Positions 24,897-34,176 of a stretch of 64,000 nt of DNA are shown piece by piece. Source of the DNA: Zoogloea sp041908905 (lineage in GTDB: Bacteria; Pseudomonadota; Gammaproteobacteria; Burkholderiales; Rhodocyclaceae); assembly GCF_041908905.1 (NCBI RefSeq), contig NZ_JAYREK010000002.1, positions 62,001-126,000 of the forward strand, given 5' to 3'. A model generated the notes under the pieces. The model was not told the DNA's origin and did no database searches. It saw only the letters and a list, made by a program, of their open reading frames with translations. The stretch's first letter is position 1, and each line of letters starts with the position of its first letter. The position numbers were made by a program, and so were the translations under genes.

Positions 24897-27140
24897 TCAG
24901 TCCTTCACGCAATCCACAAAGTAGTGGATACGCCCGTCACGCACTTCCTTCACGAGGCCGTGCACGTCGGTCTCGAAGCCCGGGAAGCGCTCGTTGAACT
25001 CGCGGGCGAACTGCAGGTAGCGCACCACCGTGCGGTTGAAGCGCTCGCCCGGGATCAGCAGCGGGATGCCCGGCGGGTACGGGGTGAGCAGCACGCTGGT
25101 GACGCGGCCCTCGAGTTCGTCGATGGCGACGCGCTCGATCTTGCGGTGGGCCATCTTGGCGAAGGCGTCGGCGGGCTTCATGGCCGGCACCATGTCCGAG
25201 AGGTACATCTCGGTGGTCAGGCGGGCCACGTCGCTGGCGCGGTACACCGCGTGGATGTCGCGGCACAGGTCACGCAGGCCGACGCGCTCGTAGCGGGGGT
25301 TCTTCTGGACGAACTCGGGCAGCACCTTCCAGAGGGGCTGGTTCTTGTCGTAGTCGTCCTTGAACTGCTGCAGTTCGGTCACCATGCTGTTCCAGCGGCC
25401 CTTGGTGATGCCGATGGTGAACATGATGAAGAAGCTGTACAGGCCGCACTTCTCGACGATCACGCCGTGCTCGGCGAGGTACTTGGTGACGATCGCCGCC
25501 GGAATGCCGCGCTCGGCGAACTCGCCGTCCACGTCGAGGCCCGGGGTGATGATGGTGGCCTTGATCGGGTCGAGCATGTTGAAGCCTTCGGCCAGGTTGC
25601 CGAAGCCGTGCCAGCGCTCGCCGGGCTTGAGCATCCAGGCCTCGCGCTCCTCGATGCCCTCCTCGGAGAGATCATCCGGGCCCCACACCTTGAACCACCA
25701 GTCGGCGCCCCACTCCTCGTCCACCTTGCGCATCGCGCGGCGGAAATCGAGGGCCTCGGCGATGGATTCCTCGACCAGCGCGGTGCCGCCGGGCTCTTCC
25801 ATCATCGCGGCGGCCACGTCGCAGGAGGCGATGATCGCGTACTGCGGACTGGTGGAGGTGTGCATGAGGTAGGCCTCGTTGAACACGTCGCGGTCGAGAT
25901 GCTGGCTCTCGGCGTCCTGCACCAGGATCTGCGAGGCCTGGGACAGACCGGCCAGCAGCTTGTGGGTGGATTGGGTCGAGAAGATCATCGACTCCTTGCA
26001 GCGCGGGCGGTCGGCGCCGATGGCGTGGTAGTCGCCGTAGAAGTCGTGGAAGGCGGCGTGGGGCAGCCAGGCCTCGTCGAAGTGCAGGGTGTCGATCTTG
26101 CCGTCCAGCTCGTCCTTGATCGCCTCGACGTTATAGAGCACGCCGTCGTAGGTGGACTGGGTGATGGTCAGCACCCGCGGCTTGGCGTTCTTGTCGGTGA
26201 TGAAGGGATTGGCGTCGATCTTCTTCTGGATGTTCTCCCACGCGAACTCGCTCTTCGGGATCGGGCCGATGATGCCGTAGTTGTTGCGGGTCGGCATCAG
26301 GAAGACCGGGATCGCGCCGGTCATCATGATGGCGTGGAGGATGGACTTGTGGCAGTTGCGGTCGACCACCACGATGTCCCCCGGCGCCACGGTGGAGTGC
26401 CACACGATCTTGTTCGACGTGGAGGTGCCGTTGGTGACGAAATACAGGTGATCGCAGTTGAAGATGCGCGCCGCGTTGCGCTCGGAGGCGGCCACCGGGC
26501 CGGTGTGGTCGAGCAGCTGGCCGAGCTCTTCGACCGCATTGCAGACGTCGGCGCGCAGCATGTTCTCGCCGAAGAACTGGTGGAACATCTGGCCCACGGG
26601 CGACTTGAGGAAGGCCACGCCGCCGGAGTGGCCGGGGCAGTGCCACGAATAGGAGCCGTCGGAGGCGTAGTGGGTCAGCGCGCGGAAGAACGGCGGCGGC
26701 AGCGCCTCGAGGTAGGCCTTGGCCTCGCGCACCACGTTGCGGGCGATGAACTCCGGCGTGTCCTCGTACATGTGGATGAAGCCGTGCAGTTCGCGCAGCA
26801 CATCGTTGGGGATGTGGCGGGAGGTGCGGGTCTCGCCGTGCAGGAAGATGGGGATGTCGGCGTTGCGCATCCGGATCTCGCTCACGAAGGCCCGCAGGTC
26901 GGCGATGGCCTTCTCGGCCGCCTCGGGCGACGAGAACTCCTCGTCGTCGATGGACAGGATGAAGGCCGAGCCGCGGCTCTGCTGCTGGGCAAAGGACGCC
27001 ATGTCACCGTAGCTGGTCACGCCCAGGACCTGCAGGCCTTCCTTCTCGATGGCTTCGGCGAGGGCGCGGATACCCAGGCCAGAGGTGTTTTCCGAACGGT
27101 AATCCTCGTCGATGACGATGACCGGAAAATTGAAGCGCAT
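24897..27140 (-). CDS. Orn/Lys/Arg decarboxylase (fold type I, with response-regulator-like wing domain)
   Basis: A 747-residue PLP decarboxylase. The N-terminal MRFNFPVIVIDEDYRSENTSG starts the wing domain; the catalytic part has ASDGSYSWHCPGHSGGVAFLKSP, YFVTNGTSTSNKIV, DRNCHKSILHA, TLHFDEAWLPHAAFHDFY and the PLP lysine in IFSTQSTHKLLAGLSQAS. The C-terminal domain includes TPYPPGIPLLIPGE. Length and motifs fit both lysine (LdcA-like) and arginine (AdiA-like) decarboxylases, giving cadaverine or agmatine; I cannot choose. GAGGAG precedes the ATG at 27140; an upstream ATG at 27161 is less likely. No antiporter gene is adjacent, which argues against a classical acid-resistance pair. Confidence 0.92.
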   Translation of the reverse strand: MRFNFPVIVIDEDYRSENTSGLGIRALAEAIEKEGLQVLGVTSYGDMASFAQQQSRGSAFILSIDDEEFSSPEAAEKAIADLRAFVSEIRMRNADIPIFLHGETRTSRHIPNDVLRELHGFIHMYEDTPEFIARNVVREAKAYLEALPPPFFRALTHYASDGSYSWHCPGHSGGVAFLKSPVGQMFHQFFGENMLRADVCNAVEELGQLLDHTGPVAASERNAARIFNCDHLYFVTNGTSTSNKIVWHSTVAPGDIVVVDRNCHKSILHAIMMTGAIPVFLMPTRNNYGIIGPIPKSEFAWENIQKKIDANPFITDKNAKPRVLTITQSTYDGVLYNVEAIKDELDGKIDTLHFDEAWLPHAAFHDFYGDYHAIGADRPRCKESMIFSTQSTHKLLAGLSQASQILVQDAESQHLDRDVFNEAYLMHTSTSPQYAIIASCDVAAAMMEEPGGTALVEESIAEALDFRRAMRKVDEEWGADWWFKVWGPDDLSEEGIEEREAWMLKPGERWHGFGNLAEGFNMLDPIKATIITPGLDVDGEFAERGIPAAIVTKYLAEHGVIVEKCGLYSFFIMFTIGITKGRWNSMVTELQQFKDDYDKNQPLWKVLPEFVQKNPRYERVGLRDLCRDIHAVYRASDVARLTTEMYLSDMVPAMKPADAFAKMAHRKIERVAIDELEGRVTSVLLTPYPPGIPLLIPGERFNRTVVRYLQFAREFNERFPGFETDVHGLVKEVRDGRIHYFVDCVKD

Positions 27141-27254
27141 GCTCGACTCCTCGATGCCCACGCAGGGGCGGGCGGGATCAACAAAAAGCTTTGGGCGGAC
27201 CCGCCTGGCTGCGCATGGTCCGCCCCTGATTCACGACTCTAGCGTGAGAGTATT

Positions 27255-27824
27255 TCAGATTTTCGGCAACGTAACGCCGGTCTGACCCAGATATTTACCG
27301 CCCCGGTCCTTGTAGGAGGTGGCACAGATTTCGTCCGACTCGAAGAACAGCATCTGGGCCACGCCCTCGTTGGCGTAGATCTTGGCGGGCAGCGGCGTGG
27401 TGTTGGAGAACTCCAGCGTCACATGGCCCTCCCACTCGGGCTCGAGGGGCGTCACGTTCACGATGATGCCGCAGCGGGCATAGGTGGACTTGCCCAGGCA
27501 CACGGTGAGCACGCTGCGCGGGATGCGGAAGTATTCGACCGTGCGGGCCAGCGCGAAGGAGTTCGGCGGGATGATGCACACGTCGCCGGTGAAATCCACG
27601 AAGTTGCGCTCGTCGAAGTTCTTCGGGTCGACGATGGTGGAGTTGATGTTCGTGAAGATCTTGAACTCGTTGGCGACGCGCACGTCGTAGCCGTAGCTCG
27701 AGGTGCCGTAGGAGACGATCTTGCCGCCCTCGTTCTGGCGCACCAGATCGGGGGCAAAGGGTTCGATCATCTTCGCATCGCCTTCCGCCATGCGGCGAAT
27801 CCATTTGTCCGACTTGATGCTCAC
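27255..27824 (-). CDS. dcd: dCTP deaminase
   Basis: A 189-residue trimeric enzyme turning dCTP into dUTP, feeding dUMP to ThyA. Motifs: MSIKSDKWIRRMAEG, SYGTSSYGYDVRVA, IIPPNSFALARTVEYFRIP, CLGKSTYARCGIIVNVTPLEPEW, VTLEFSNTTPLPAKIYANEG (catalytic Glu) and the GVAQMLFF loop. Length equals other bacterial Dcd proteins. It follows the lipoprotein gene by 70 bases and may share its transcript. Confidence 0.96.
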   Translation of the reverse strand: MSIKSDKWIRRMAEGDAKMIEPFAPDLVRQNEGGKIVSYGTSSYGYDVRVANEFKIFTNINSTIVDPKNFDERNFVDFTGDVCIIPPNSFALARTVEYFRIPRSVLTVCLGKSTYARCGIIVNVTPLEPEWEGHVTLEFSNTTPLPAKIYANEGVAQMLFFESDEICATSYKDRGGKYLGQTGVTLPKI

Positions 27825-27894
27825 GCTGGCAATCCCGACTCAAAAACGCGCATTCTACATCCAGGCCCGGCCAAAACAAGGCAATGGCGCGGGG

Positions 27895-28089
27895 TCAGTT
27901 CTTCTTGGCTTCGGGTTCGTCGTCCTTCATCACGTCGTAGATGCCCTTGCCGACCTTGAAGGGCACCTTGACGACCTCGACACCCACGTCGACGGCGGTG
28001 CCGACCACCGTGCCGACGATGCAGCCGGACAAGCCCAGGGTTGAAGCGATGAGCAGGCCCGCGCCGGCTGCCTTGGTGAAACGACTCAT
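27895..28089 (-). CDS. Small predicted lipoprotein, 64 aa
   Basis: The first 23 residues are a lipoprotein signal: positive start MSRFTKAAG, hydrophobic core GLLIASTLG and lipobox LSGC. The mature part is only about 40 residues, with IVGTVVGTAVDVGVEVVKVP resembling the short Gly/Val-rich repeats of the NF033-type small lipoproteins seen in betaproteobacteria, and an acidic/Lys tail. Its ATG overlaps the apbC stop (ATGA). The reason for coupling with an Fe-S carrier is unknown; shared transcription could be coincidental. Confidence 0.75.
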   Translation of the reverse strand: MSRFTKAAGAGLLIASTLGLSGCIVGTVVGTAVDVGVEVVKVPFKVGKGIYDVMKDDEPEAKKN

Positions 28090-29216
28090 GTGTTCTGCAC
28101 CACGATGTTGGGGAACTTGTGGCTCATGTCCTTGGCGCGCTCGGCCACGGTGATCGCCACCTTGCGGGCGATCTCCTTGTAGAGCACGGCGACACGGCCG
28201 TCCGGGTCGGCGACCACGCTGGGCACGCCACCATCCACCTCGCGGCGGATCTGGATGTCGAGGGGCAGCGCGCCCAGGAAGGGCACGCCGTAGTCCTTGC
28301 ACATGGTCTCGCCGCCACCGGCGCCGAAGATGTGCTCCTCGTGGCCACACTTGGAGCAGATGTGGATGCTCATGTTCTCGACGATGCCGATGATGGGCAC
28401 GCCGACCTTCTCGAACATCTTGAGGCCCTTGCGGGCGTCGAGCAAGGCGATATCCTGGGGCGTCGTGACAATCACCGCACCGGTCACCGGAACGCTCTGG
28501 GAGAGCGTCAGCTGGATGTCGCCGGTGCCCGGCGGCATGTCGATGACGAGGTAGTCGAGGTCCTGCCAGTGGGTGTCCTTCAGCAGCTGGTTGAGGGCCT
28601 GGGTGGCCATCGGGCCGCGCCACACCATCGGCGTCTCCACATCCACCAGGAAGCCGATCGACATCACCTGCAGGCCGTGGGCCTCCAGGGGCTCCATGGT
28701 CTTGCCGTCGTGGCTCTCGGGGCGCTCGCCGCCGATGCCCAGCATCTGCGGCTGGGACGGGCCGTAGATGTCGGCGTCCAGCATGCCGACCCGCGCGCCC
28801 TCGGCGGCCAGCGCCAGGGCCAGGTTGACCGCCGTGGTGCTCTTGCCGACGCCGCCCTTGCCCGAGGCCACGGCGATGATGTTCTTCACCCCCGGCAGCA
28901 GCTTGACGCCCTGCTGCACTGCATGGGGGACGATCTTCATGGACACATTGGCGCTCACGTTGCCGACGCCGGGCACCGCCTTGACCTGGGCGATCAGGCC
29001 GGCGCGGATCGCGTCGATCTGCGACTTGGCCGGATAGCCCAGCTCGATGTCGAAGGAGACGTCGGCGCCGCTCACGCGCAGGTTCTTCACCGCGCGGGAC
29101 GAAACGTAATCCTTGCCGGTGTTGGGGTCGGCAAACTGCTTGAGGCTGTCGAGGACGCTTTGTTCGCTGAGGCTCATGGTGTCGGTGGCCGGCTTGCGGC
29201 GAAAAAGGGAGAACAT
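28086..29216 (-). CDS. apbC: Mrp/ApbC family iron-sulfur cluster carrier ATPase
   Basis: A 376-residue (or 363 from the ATG at 29177) Mrp/NBP35 protein that binds and transfers [4Fe-4S] clusters. The N-terminal MIP18/DUF59-like domain (VLDSLKQFADPNTGKDYVSS) precedes the P-loop IIAVASGKGGVGKSTTAVNLA. Walker B is VIDMPPGTGDIQLTLSQ, and the bridging CxxC is ICSKCGHEEHIFG. The typical family start is MSLSEQ, which is 29177 here; the longer form adds MFSLFRRKPATDT. Neither start has a good RBS. It is divergent from metG. Confidence 0.93.
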   Translation of the reverse strand: MFSLFRRKPATDTMSLSEQSVLDSLKQFADPNTGKDYVSSRAVKNLRVSGADVSFDIELGYPAKSQIDAIRAGLIAQVKAVPGVGNVSANVSMKIVPHAVQQGVKLLPGVKNIIAVASGKGGVGKSTTAVNLALALAAEGARVGMLDADIYGPSQPQMLGIGGERPESHDGKTMEPLEAHGLQVMSIGFLVDVETPMVWRGPMATQALNQLLKDTHWQDLDYLVIDMPPGTGDIQLTLSQSVPVTGAVIVTTPQDIALLDARKGLKMFEKVGVPIIGIVENMSIHICSKCGHEEHIFGAGGGETMCKDYGVPFLGALPLDIQIRREVDGGVPSVVADPDGRVAVLYKEIARKVAITVAERAKDMSHKFPNIVVQNT

Positions 29217-29378
29217 GCGGAAAAGGGCGGGACGAGGAAAACCCGAGTAATTTGGTACAGTTTAACCAAAAGCCGGCCCGAGGTTAAGCGCCGGGCTCCA
29301 CGCCCCGCCCGCCGGCAACACGGAGCGCTCCCCGGAGCGGCCGGCGCGCGCGGCCCTTCCTGCGCCCCGCCCGGCCTT

Positions 29379-29387
29379 TGCTAGAAT
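29379..29387 (+). promoter_or_regulatory. Extended -10 promoter element of metG
   Basis: TGC immediately followed by TAGAAT gives an extended -10 box, 38 bases upstream of the metG ATG. No -35 of note. The same TAGAAT box precedes the monooxygenase gene and thyA. Confidence 0.5.
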
Positions 29388-29424
29388 GGAGGGCTCAGAA
29401 TAATCACGCTGCAGGCCCCATCCC

Positions 29425-31635
29425 ATGAGCTCCCCGCGCAAGATCCTCGTCACCAATGCCCTGCCCTACGCCAACGGCGACATCCACCTCGGCCACCTGG
29501 TGGGCTACATCCAGGCCGACATCTGGGTGCGTTACCAGCGCATGCGCGGCAACCAGGTGCATTACGTCTGCGCCGACGACACCCACGGCACGCCGGTCAT
29601 GCTGCGCGCCGAAAAGGAAGGCCTGACCCCCGAGCAGCTCATCGACCGCGTGCACGGCGAGCACAGCCGTGACTTCCGCGACTTCGGCGTGGCCTTCGAC
29701 AACTACCACTCGACCCACAGCCCCGAGAACCGCTGGTACGCCGAAGACATCTACACCCGCCTGCGCGACGGCGCCCGGCTGATCGACACCCGCTCCATCG
29801 AGCAGTTCTACGACCCGGTCAAGGAGATGTTCCTGCCCGACCGCTTCATCAAGGGCGAGTGCCCCAAGTGCGGCGCGGCCGACCAGTACGGCGACAACTG
29901 CGAGGCCTGCGGCGCCGCCTACGCCCCCACCGAGCTCAAGAACCCCTACTCCGCCGTCTCCGGCGCCAAGCCCGAGCTGCGCACCTCCGAGCACTACTTC
30001 TTCCGCCTCTCCGACCCCAAGGCCGTCGAGTTCCTGCGCGGCTGGACCCAGGGCAGCACCCCCGACGGCAGCCGCCGCCTGCAGCAGGAAGCCGCCAACA
30101 AGATGAAGGAGTGGCTCGGCGAGGCCGGCGAGAACAAGCTCTCCGACTGGGACATCTCCCGCGACGCGCCCTACTTCGGCTTCGAGATCCCCGGCGCGCC
30201 GGGCAAGTACTTCTACGTGTGGCTCGACGCCCCGATCGGCTACTTCGCCAGCTTCAGGAACCTCGCCGCCAGGCACGCCGACATCGACGTGGCCGCCTTC
30301 ACCGAAGCCGCCCCGGCCGCCGAGGCCGGCACCGAGCTGATCCACTTCATCGGCAAGGACATCCTGTATTTCCACGCCCTGTTCTGGCCCGCGATGCTGC
30401 ACTTCGCAGGCTACCGCACGCCCACCCAGCTGTGCGTCAACGGCTTCCTCACCGTCGACGGCGCCAAGATGAGCAAGAGCCGCGGCACCTTCATCACCGC
30501 GCGCAGCTACATCGAGCAGAAGCTCAACCCCGAGTGGCTGCGCTACTACTTCGCCGGCAAGTCCAACGGCACGATGGAAGACGTCGACCTCAACCTCGAC
30601 GACATGATCGCCAAGGTCAACTCGGATCTGGTCGGCAAGTTCGTCAACATCGCCAGCCGCTGCGCCGGCTTCATCGCCAAGCGCTTCGACGGAAGGCTGT
30701 CAACTGTAAGGACTGACGGCACCACTTCGATCAGCGAGGTCGGCGACCATCTTCTGGCTCCAGAGCTAGCAGAGGTCGCAAATAAGGCAACTGAAATCGG
30801 CGACCTCTTCGAAAAGCGCAACTACGCTCAAGCACTGCGCGAAATCATGAGCCTGGCGGACAGCGTCAACATTTTCGTAAATGAAAACGCACCCTGGGAG
30901 TTGGCCAAGCAGCCAGGCCAAGAGGGACGTCTGCATATCGTTTGCAGCATTGCTCTCAACTGCTTCCGACTACTCGCGGTTTACCTCCGTCCAGTGCTCC
31001 CTGCTACCGTTGAGAAAATTGAAGCCTTCCTTGGCGTACCGCCGTTGACCTGGGAAGACGCATCCAGACTTCTTCCTGAAGGCCATACCATCGGCACCTA
31101 CAGCCACCTCATGACCCGCATCGAGCGCAAGCAGGTGGACGCCCTCCTCGAGGCCAACCGCGACTCCCTCGCCCCGGCCGCCGACGCGCAGCCGGCCAAG
31201 GCCGCCGCCAAGGGTGGCAACGACAAGGCCAGCCACTCCGAGCAGCGCCATGCCCAGCACCAGGCCCACGCGGCCGCCGCCGAGACCACCAGCGAGTTCG
31301 AGCCCTTCATCTCCATCGACGACTTCACCAAGGTGGATCTGCGCATCGCAAAGATCGTCTCGGCCGAGCACGTCGAGGGCGCCGCCAAGCTCATCAAGCT
31401 GATGCTCGACATCGGCGAGCCCCAACCGCGCCAGGTGTTCGCCGGCATCAAGAGCGCCTACGACCCGGCCAGCCTGGTCGGCCGCCTCACGGTGATGGTC
31501 GCCAACCTCGCCCCGCGCAAGATGAAGTTCGGGATGTCCGAAGGCATGGTGCTGGCCGCCTCCGGCGACGACACCCCCGGCCTCTTCATCCTCTCCCCCG
31601 ACGCCGGCGCCCAGCCCGGCATGCGAGTCAAGTGA
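29425..31635 (+). CDS. metG: Methionyl-tRNA synthetase, with a recombinant central segment
   Basis: A 736-residue class I synthetase. HIGH-type motif YANGDIHLGHLVG near residue 18, zinc knuckle CPKCGAADQYGDNCEACG near 144-163, KMSKSRG near 348, anticodon-binding helical domain about 390-560, an Ala/Lys/His-rich linker (about 575-625), and a C-terminal Trbp111/EMAP-type tRNA-binding domain FISIDDFTKVDLRIAKIVSAE to the end. Bases about 30690-31085 (residues about 423-553) use many A/T-ending codons (CTT, GCT, ACT, GTA, GAA, CCA) while both flanks are almost entirely G/C-ending. The reading frame and domain are intact, so this looks like allele replacement by recombination. Confidence 0.95.
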   Translation: MSSPRKILVTNALPYANGDIHLGHLVGYIQADIWVRYQRMRGNQVHYVCADDTHGTPVMLRAEKEGLTPEQLIDRVHGEHSRDFRDFGVAFDNYHSTHSPENRWYAEDIYTRLRDGARLIDTRSIEQFYDPVKEMFLPDRFIKGECPKCGAADQYGDNCEACGAAYAPTELKNPYSAVSGAKPELRTSEHYFFRLSDPKAVEFLRGWTQGSTPDGSRRLQQEAANKMKEWLGEAGENKLSDWDISRDAPYFGFEIPGAPGKYFYVWLDAPIGYFASFRNLAARHADIDVAAFTEAAPAAEAGTELIHFIGKDILYFHALFWPAMLHFAGYRTPTQLCVNGFLTVDGAKMSKSRGTFITARSYIEQKLNPEWLRYYFAGKSNGTMEDVDLNLDDMIAKVNSDLVGKFVNIASRCAGFIAKRFDGRLSTVRTDGTTSISEVGDHLLAPELAEVANKATEIGDLFEKRNYAQALREIMSLADSVNIFVNENAPWELAKQPGQEGRLHIVCSIALNCFRLLAVYLRPVLPATVEKIEAFLGVPPLTWEDASRLLPEGHTIGTYSHLMTRIERKQVDALLEANRDSLAPAADAQPAKAAAKGGNDKASHSEQRHAQHQAHAAAAETTSEFEPFISIDDFTKVDLRIAKIVSAEHVEGAAKLIKLMLDIGEPQPRQVFAGIKSAYDPASLVGRLTVMVANLAPRKMKFGMSEGMVLAASGDDTPGLFILSPDAGAQPGMRVK

Positions 31636-31716
31636 CAGCCCGGGCGGCCCGGCCCGGCCACGGCGGCGGGCTGCGTAAGCCTGCCGTCAGGGCCGCCCCC
31701 TAAAGTGATCCGAACC

Positions 31717-31995
31717 ATGGAAACCCGGCAATCTCCCCTGCCCCGCCTGACCCCGGCCTTCTGGGGCTGGGCGCTCATCGACATCATCGGCGTGCTGGTG
31801 CTCGCCGTCGGCGCGGCCTACCTGATGGAAGACCGCGCCTCCATCCTGCCCGGCTTCCCGGCCAACACCCTGCAAGCCTGGCTCTGCATCGGGGGCGGGA
31901 TCGTCGCGGTGTTCATCGCCGCGGTGAAGATGCTGGTCGAAGTCATGCACAACGCCTCCCGCGGCAAATCCGCCGCCAACGACGGGCGTTTCTGA
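31717..31995 (+). CDS. Small two-helix membrane protein, 92 aa
   Basis: Two hydrophobic segments: FWGWALIDIIGVLVLAVGAAYL at about 14-36 and LQAWLCIGGGIVAVFIAAVKML at about 53-75, with a short charged loop and a Lys/Arg/Asn-rich tail, suggesting both ends are cytoplasmic. I recognise no family. The ATG at 31717 is chosen; a GTG at 31705 would add four residues. It is 80 bases after metG and 138 before the SulP gene. Confidence 0.7.
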   Translation: METRQSPLPRLTPAFWGWALIDIIGVLVLAVGAAYLMEDRASILPGFPANTLQAWLCIGGGIVAVFIAAVKMLVEVMHNASRGKSAANDGRF

Positions 31996-32133
31996 ACACG
32001 CCGGCCGTGCCGCTCACCCCGAGCAAACGCTGGATCGTCCAGCACCGCACCGGCCCCGGCCCACGCCCTCCGCAACAGGCGCACCACCCTCGTGGTGGCG
32101 CCGCGTTCCCGACCCCACGTCTGCGGAGGCACC

Positions 32134-33819
32134 ATGAAATTCCCGTTCCATCCCAAGCTCCTCGACACCCTGCCGGGCTACGGCAGGGCCTCGTTCGCCC
32201 ATGACTTCTCCGCCGGCCTGACGGTCGGCGTGCTGGCGCTGCCGCTGGCGATGGCCTTCGCGATCGCCTCCGGCATGTCGCCCACCGCCGGCATCTGGAC
32301 GGCCATCGTCGCCGGTTTCATCATCTCCGCCCTCGGTGGCTCGCGGGTGCAGATCGGCGGCCCCACCGGCGCCTTCATCCCCATCATCTACGCCATCGTC
32401 GTCGACTACGGCGTGCAGAGCCTGCTGGTGGCCACCATGCTGGCCGGCGCGATGCTGGTGGCGATGGGCGCCTTCCGCATCGGCAACCTGATCCGCTTCA
32501 TCCCCAAGTCGGTGGTGATCGGCTTCACCAACGGCATCGCGGTGGTGATCTTCCTCGCCCAGATCAAGGACTTCCTCGGCCTGCAGGTCGATCACCTGCC
32601 CGGCGAGTTCTTCGGCAAGGTCAAGGCCCTCGCGAGCCACCTGGACACCCTCGACCCGCCCACCGTCGCCCTGTCGGTGGCCTCACTGGTCGTGCTGCTG
32701 TCATGGAACCGCCTGGCGCGGCGCTACCCGGCGGTCGGCCGGCTGCCCGGGCCGCTGGGCGTGCTGGTGGTCGCCACCGCCGCCAACGCGGTGCTGCAGC
32801 TGCCCGTCGAGACCATCGGCAGCCGCTTCAACGGCATCCCCCAGGCCCTGCCCGCCATCGCGCTGCCGGAGCTGTCCCTCGCCACCCTCGGCAAGCTGAT
32901 CTCGCCGGCCCTCACCATCGCGCTGCTGGGGGCCATCGAGTCGCTGCTGTCGGCGCGGGTCGCCGACGCGTCCATCGACGACCGCCACGACCCCAACCAG
33001 GAGCTCATCGCCCAGGGCATCGCCAACCTGGTGGCGCCGCTCTTCGGCGGCTTCGCGGCCACCGGCGCCATCGCCCGCACCGCCACCAACGTGCGCACCG
33101 GCGGCCGCACGCCGGTGGCCGGCATGGTGCATGCGCTGGTGCTGCTGGCGGTGGTGCTGGTGCTGGCGCCCCTGGCGCGCCACATCCCCCTCGCCACCCT
33201 GTCGGCGATCGTCGTGGTGGTGGCGGTCAACATGGGCGAATGGCATGAGTTCAAGGGTCTCGGCCGCTTCTCGCTGCCCTACCGCACCACCCTGCTGACC
33301 ACCTTCTTCGTCACCGTGCTGTTCGACCTGACCCTGGCCGTCGAGCTGGGCATGGTGCTGGCGAGCCTGTTCTTCATCTACCGGATGTCGGACCTCACCC
33401 GCGTCGAGCGCCTGCCCCTCGCCGAACTGCGCATGATGCCGGGCTTCCTCTACCCCGACGGCAGCCCGCGGGTGGTGGCCTATTCGCTGTACGGCTCGCT
33501 GTTCTTCGGCGCGATCCACAAGCTGGAGACCCTGCTCGCCCCGGCCGAGAACCACCCGGAGGTGGTGATCCTCGAGATGCAGCACCTCCTCAGCCTGGAC
33601 ACCACCGGCATGGAGGGCCTCGAGAGCCTGTGCCGCAACCTCCACAAACGCGGCTGCGCGCTGATCCTGTGCAACCTCAACACCCAGCCCGCCTCCCTCA
33701 TCCGGCGCTCGGGCTTTGGCGACGAGGTCGGCCCCAACAACCTGTGCGGCGACCTCTACGGCGCCCTCGCCCGGGCACGCCAGCTCCTGCCGACGCTCCC
33801 CCATGACACCCCCGCCTGA
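32134..33819 (+). CDS. SulP family anion permease with C-terminal STAS domain
   Basis: A 561-residue SLC26/SulP transporter. The membrane part begins at FAHDFSAGLTVGVLALPLAMAFAIASGM, the family signature, and has about 12-14 helices to residue 430, including GGSRVQIGGPTGAFIPIIYA and FTNGIAVVIFLAQIKDFLG, GGFAATGAIARTATNVRTGG. The C-terminal STAS domain (from about 440) has VILEMQHLLSLDTTGMEGLESL. Substrate could be sulfate, bicarbonate or a carboxylate; no carbonic anhydrase or sulfur gene is next to it. CGGAGGCACC precedes the ATG. Confidence 0.93.
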   Translation: MKFPFHPKLLDTLPGYGRASFAHDFSAGLTVGVLALPLAMAFAIASGMSPTAGIWTAIVAGFIISALGGSRVQIGGPTGAFIPIIYAIVVDYGVQSLLVATMLAGAMLVAMGAFRIGNLIRFIPKSVVIGFTNGIAVVIFLAQIKDFLGLQVDHLPGEFFGKVKALASHLDTLDPPTVALSVASLVVLLSWNRLARRYPAVGRLPGPLGVLVVATAANAVLQLPVETIGSRFNGIPQALPAIALPELSLATLGKLISPALTIALLGAIESLLSARVADASIDDRHDPNQELIAQGIANLVAPLFGGFAATGAIARTATNVRTGGRTPVAGMVHALVLLAVVLVLAPLARHIPLATLSAIVVVVAVNMGEWHEFKGLGRFSLPYRTTLLTTFFVTVLFDLTLAVELGMVLASLFFIYRMSDLTRVERLPLAELRMMPGFLYPDGSPRVVAYSLYGSLFFGAIHKLETLLAPAENHPEVVILEMQHLLSLDTTGMEGLESLCRNLHKRGCALILCNLNTQPASLIRRSGFGDEVGPNNLCGDLYGALARARQLLPTLPHDTPA

Positions 33820-34090
33820 CGCCCGCCTGCTGCGCATCCGCGGCCACGTGCAGGGGGTCGGCTACCGCAACGCGCTGCACCGGGAGGCCACCCGGCTCGG
33901 CCTGTCCGGTTGGGTGCGCAACCGCAGCGACGGCAGCGTCGAAGCCCTCGCCGCCGGCCCGGCGGAGGCCCTCGACCACCTCGTCGCCTGGGCCCGCCGC
34001 GGGCCGCCCGCGGCGCGGGTCGACGAAGTCGGCTGGGAGGCTGCGGAGCCCCCCGCCGACGCCGGTTTCCACCGGGAGGCCACCCTCTAG
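33803..34090 (+). CDS. acyP: Acylphosphatase
   Basis: A 95-residue acylphosphatase hydrolysing carboxyl-phosphate bonds. The active-site arginine loop is IRGHVQGVGYRNALHREA and the catalytic asparagine lies in GLSGWVRNRSDGSVEALAAG, matching the AcP P-loop and core. The ATG at 33803 overlaps the SulP stop by 17 bases in another frame, implying coupling. Length equals the standard small enzyme. Confidence 0.92.
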   Translation: MTPPPDARLLRIRGHVQGVGYRNALHREATRLGLSGWVRNRSDGSVEALAAGPAEALDHLVAWARRGPPAARVDEVGWEAAEPPADAGFHREATL

Positions 34091-34176
34091 CCTCATTCAT
34101 GCAAACAGGACGCAAGACGGGAAGATAATCGCCGTTATCATTGACCATCCGCCGTCAACCTTGCGCTCCCCCTCCA

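Noticed and set aside
24924..27242. A 772-residue open frame antisense to the decarboxylase
   Set aside because: It is open only because the opposite strand has almost all G/C third positions; it has His/Gly/Val bias, no RBS and no domain pattern. Other long antisense frames (for example 2404-3798 +, 37938-41186 + and 53425-54921 -) were rejected on the same basis.
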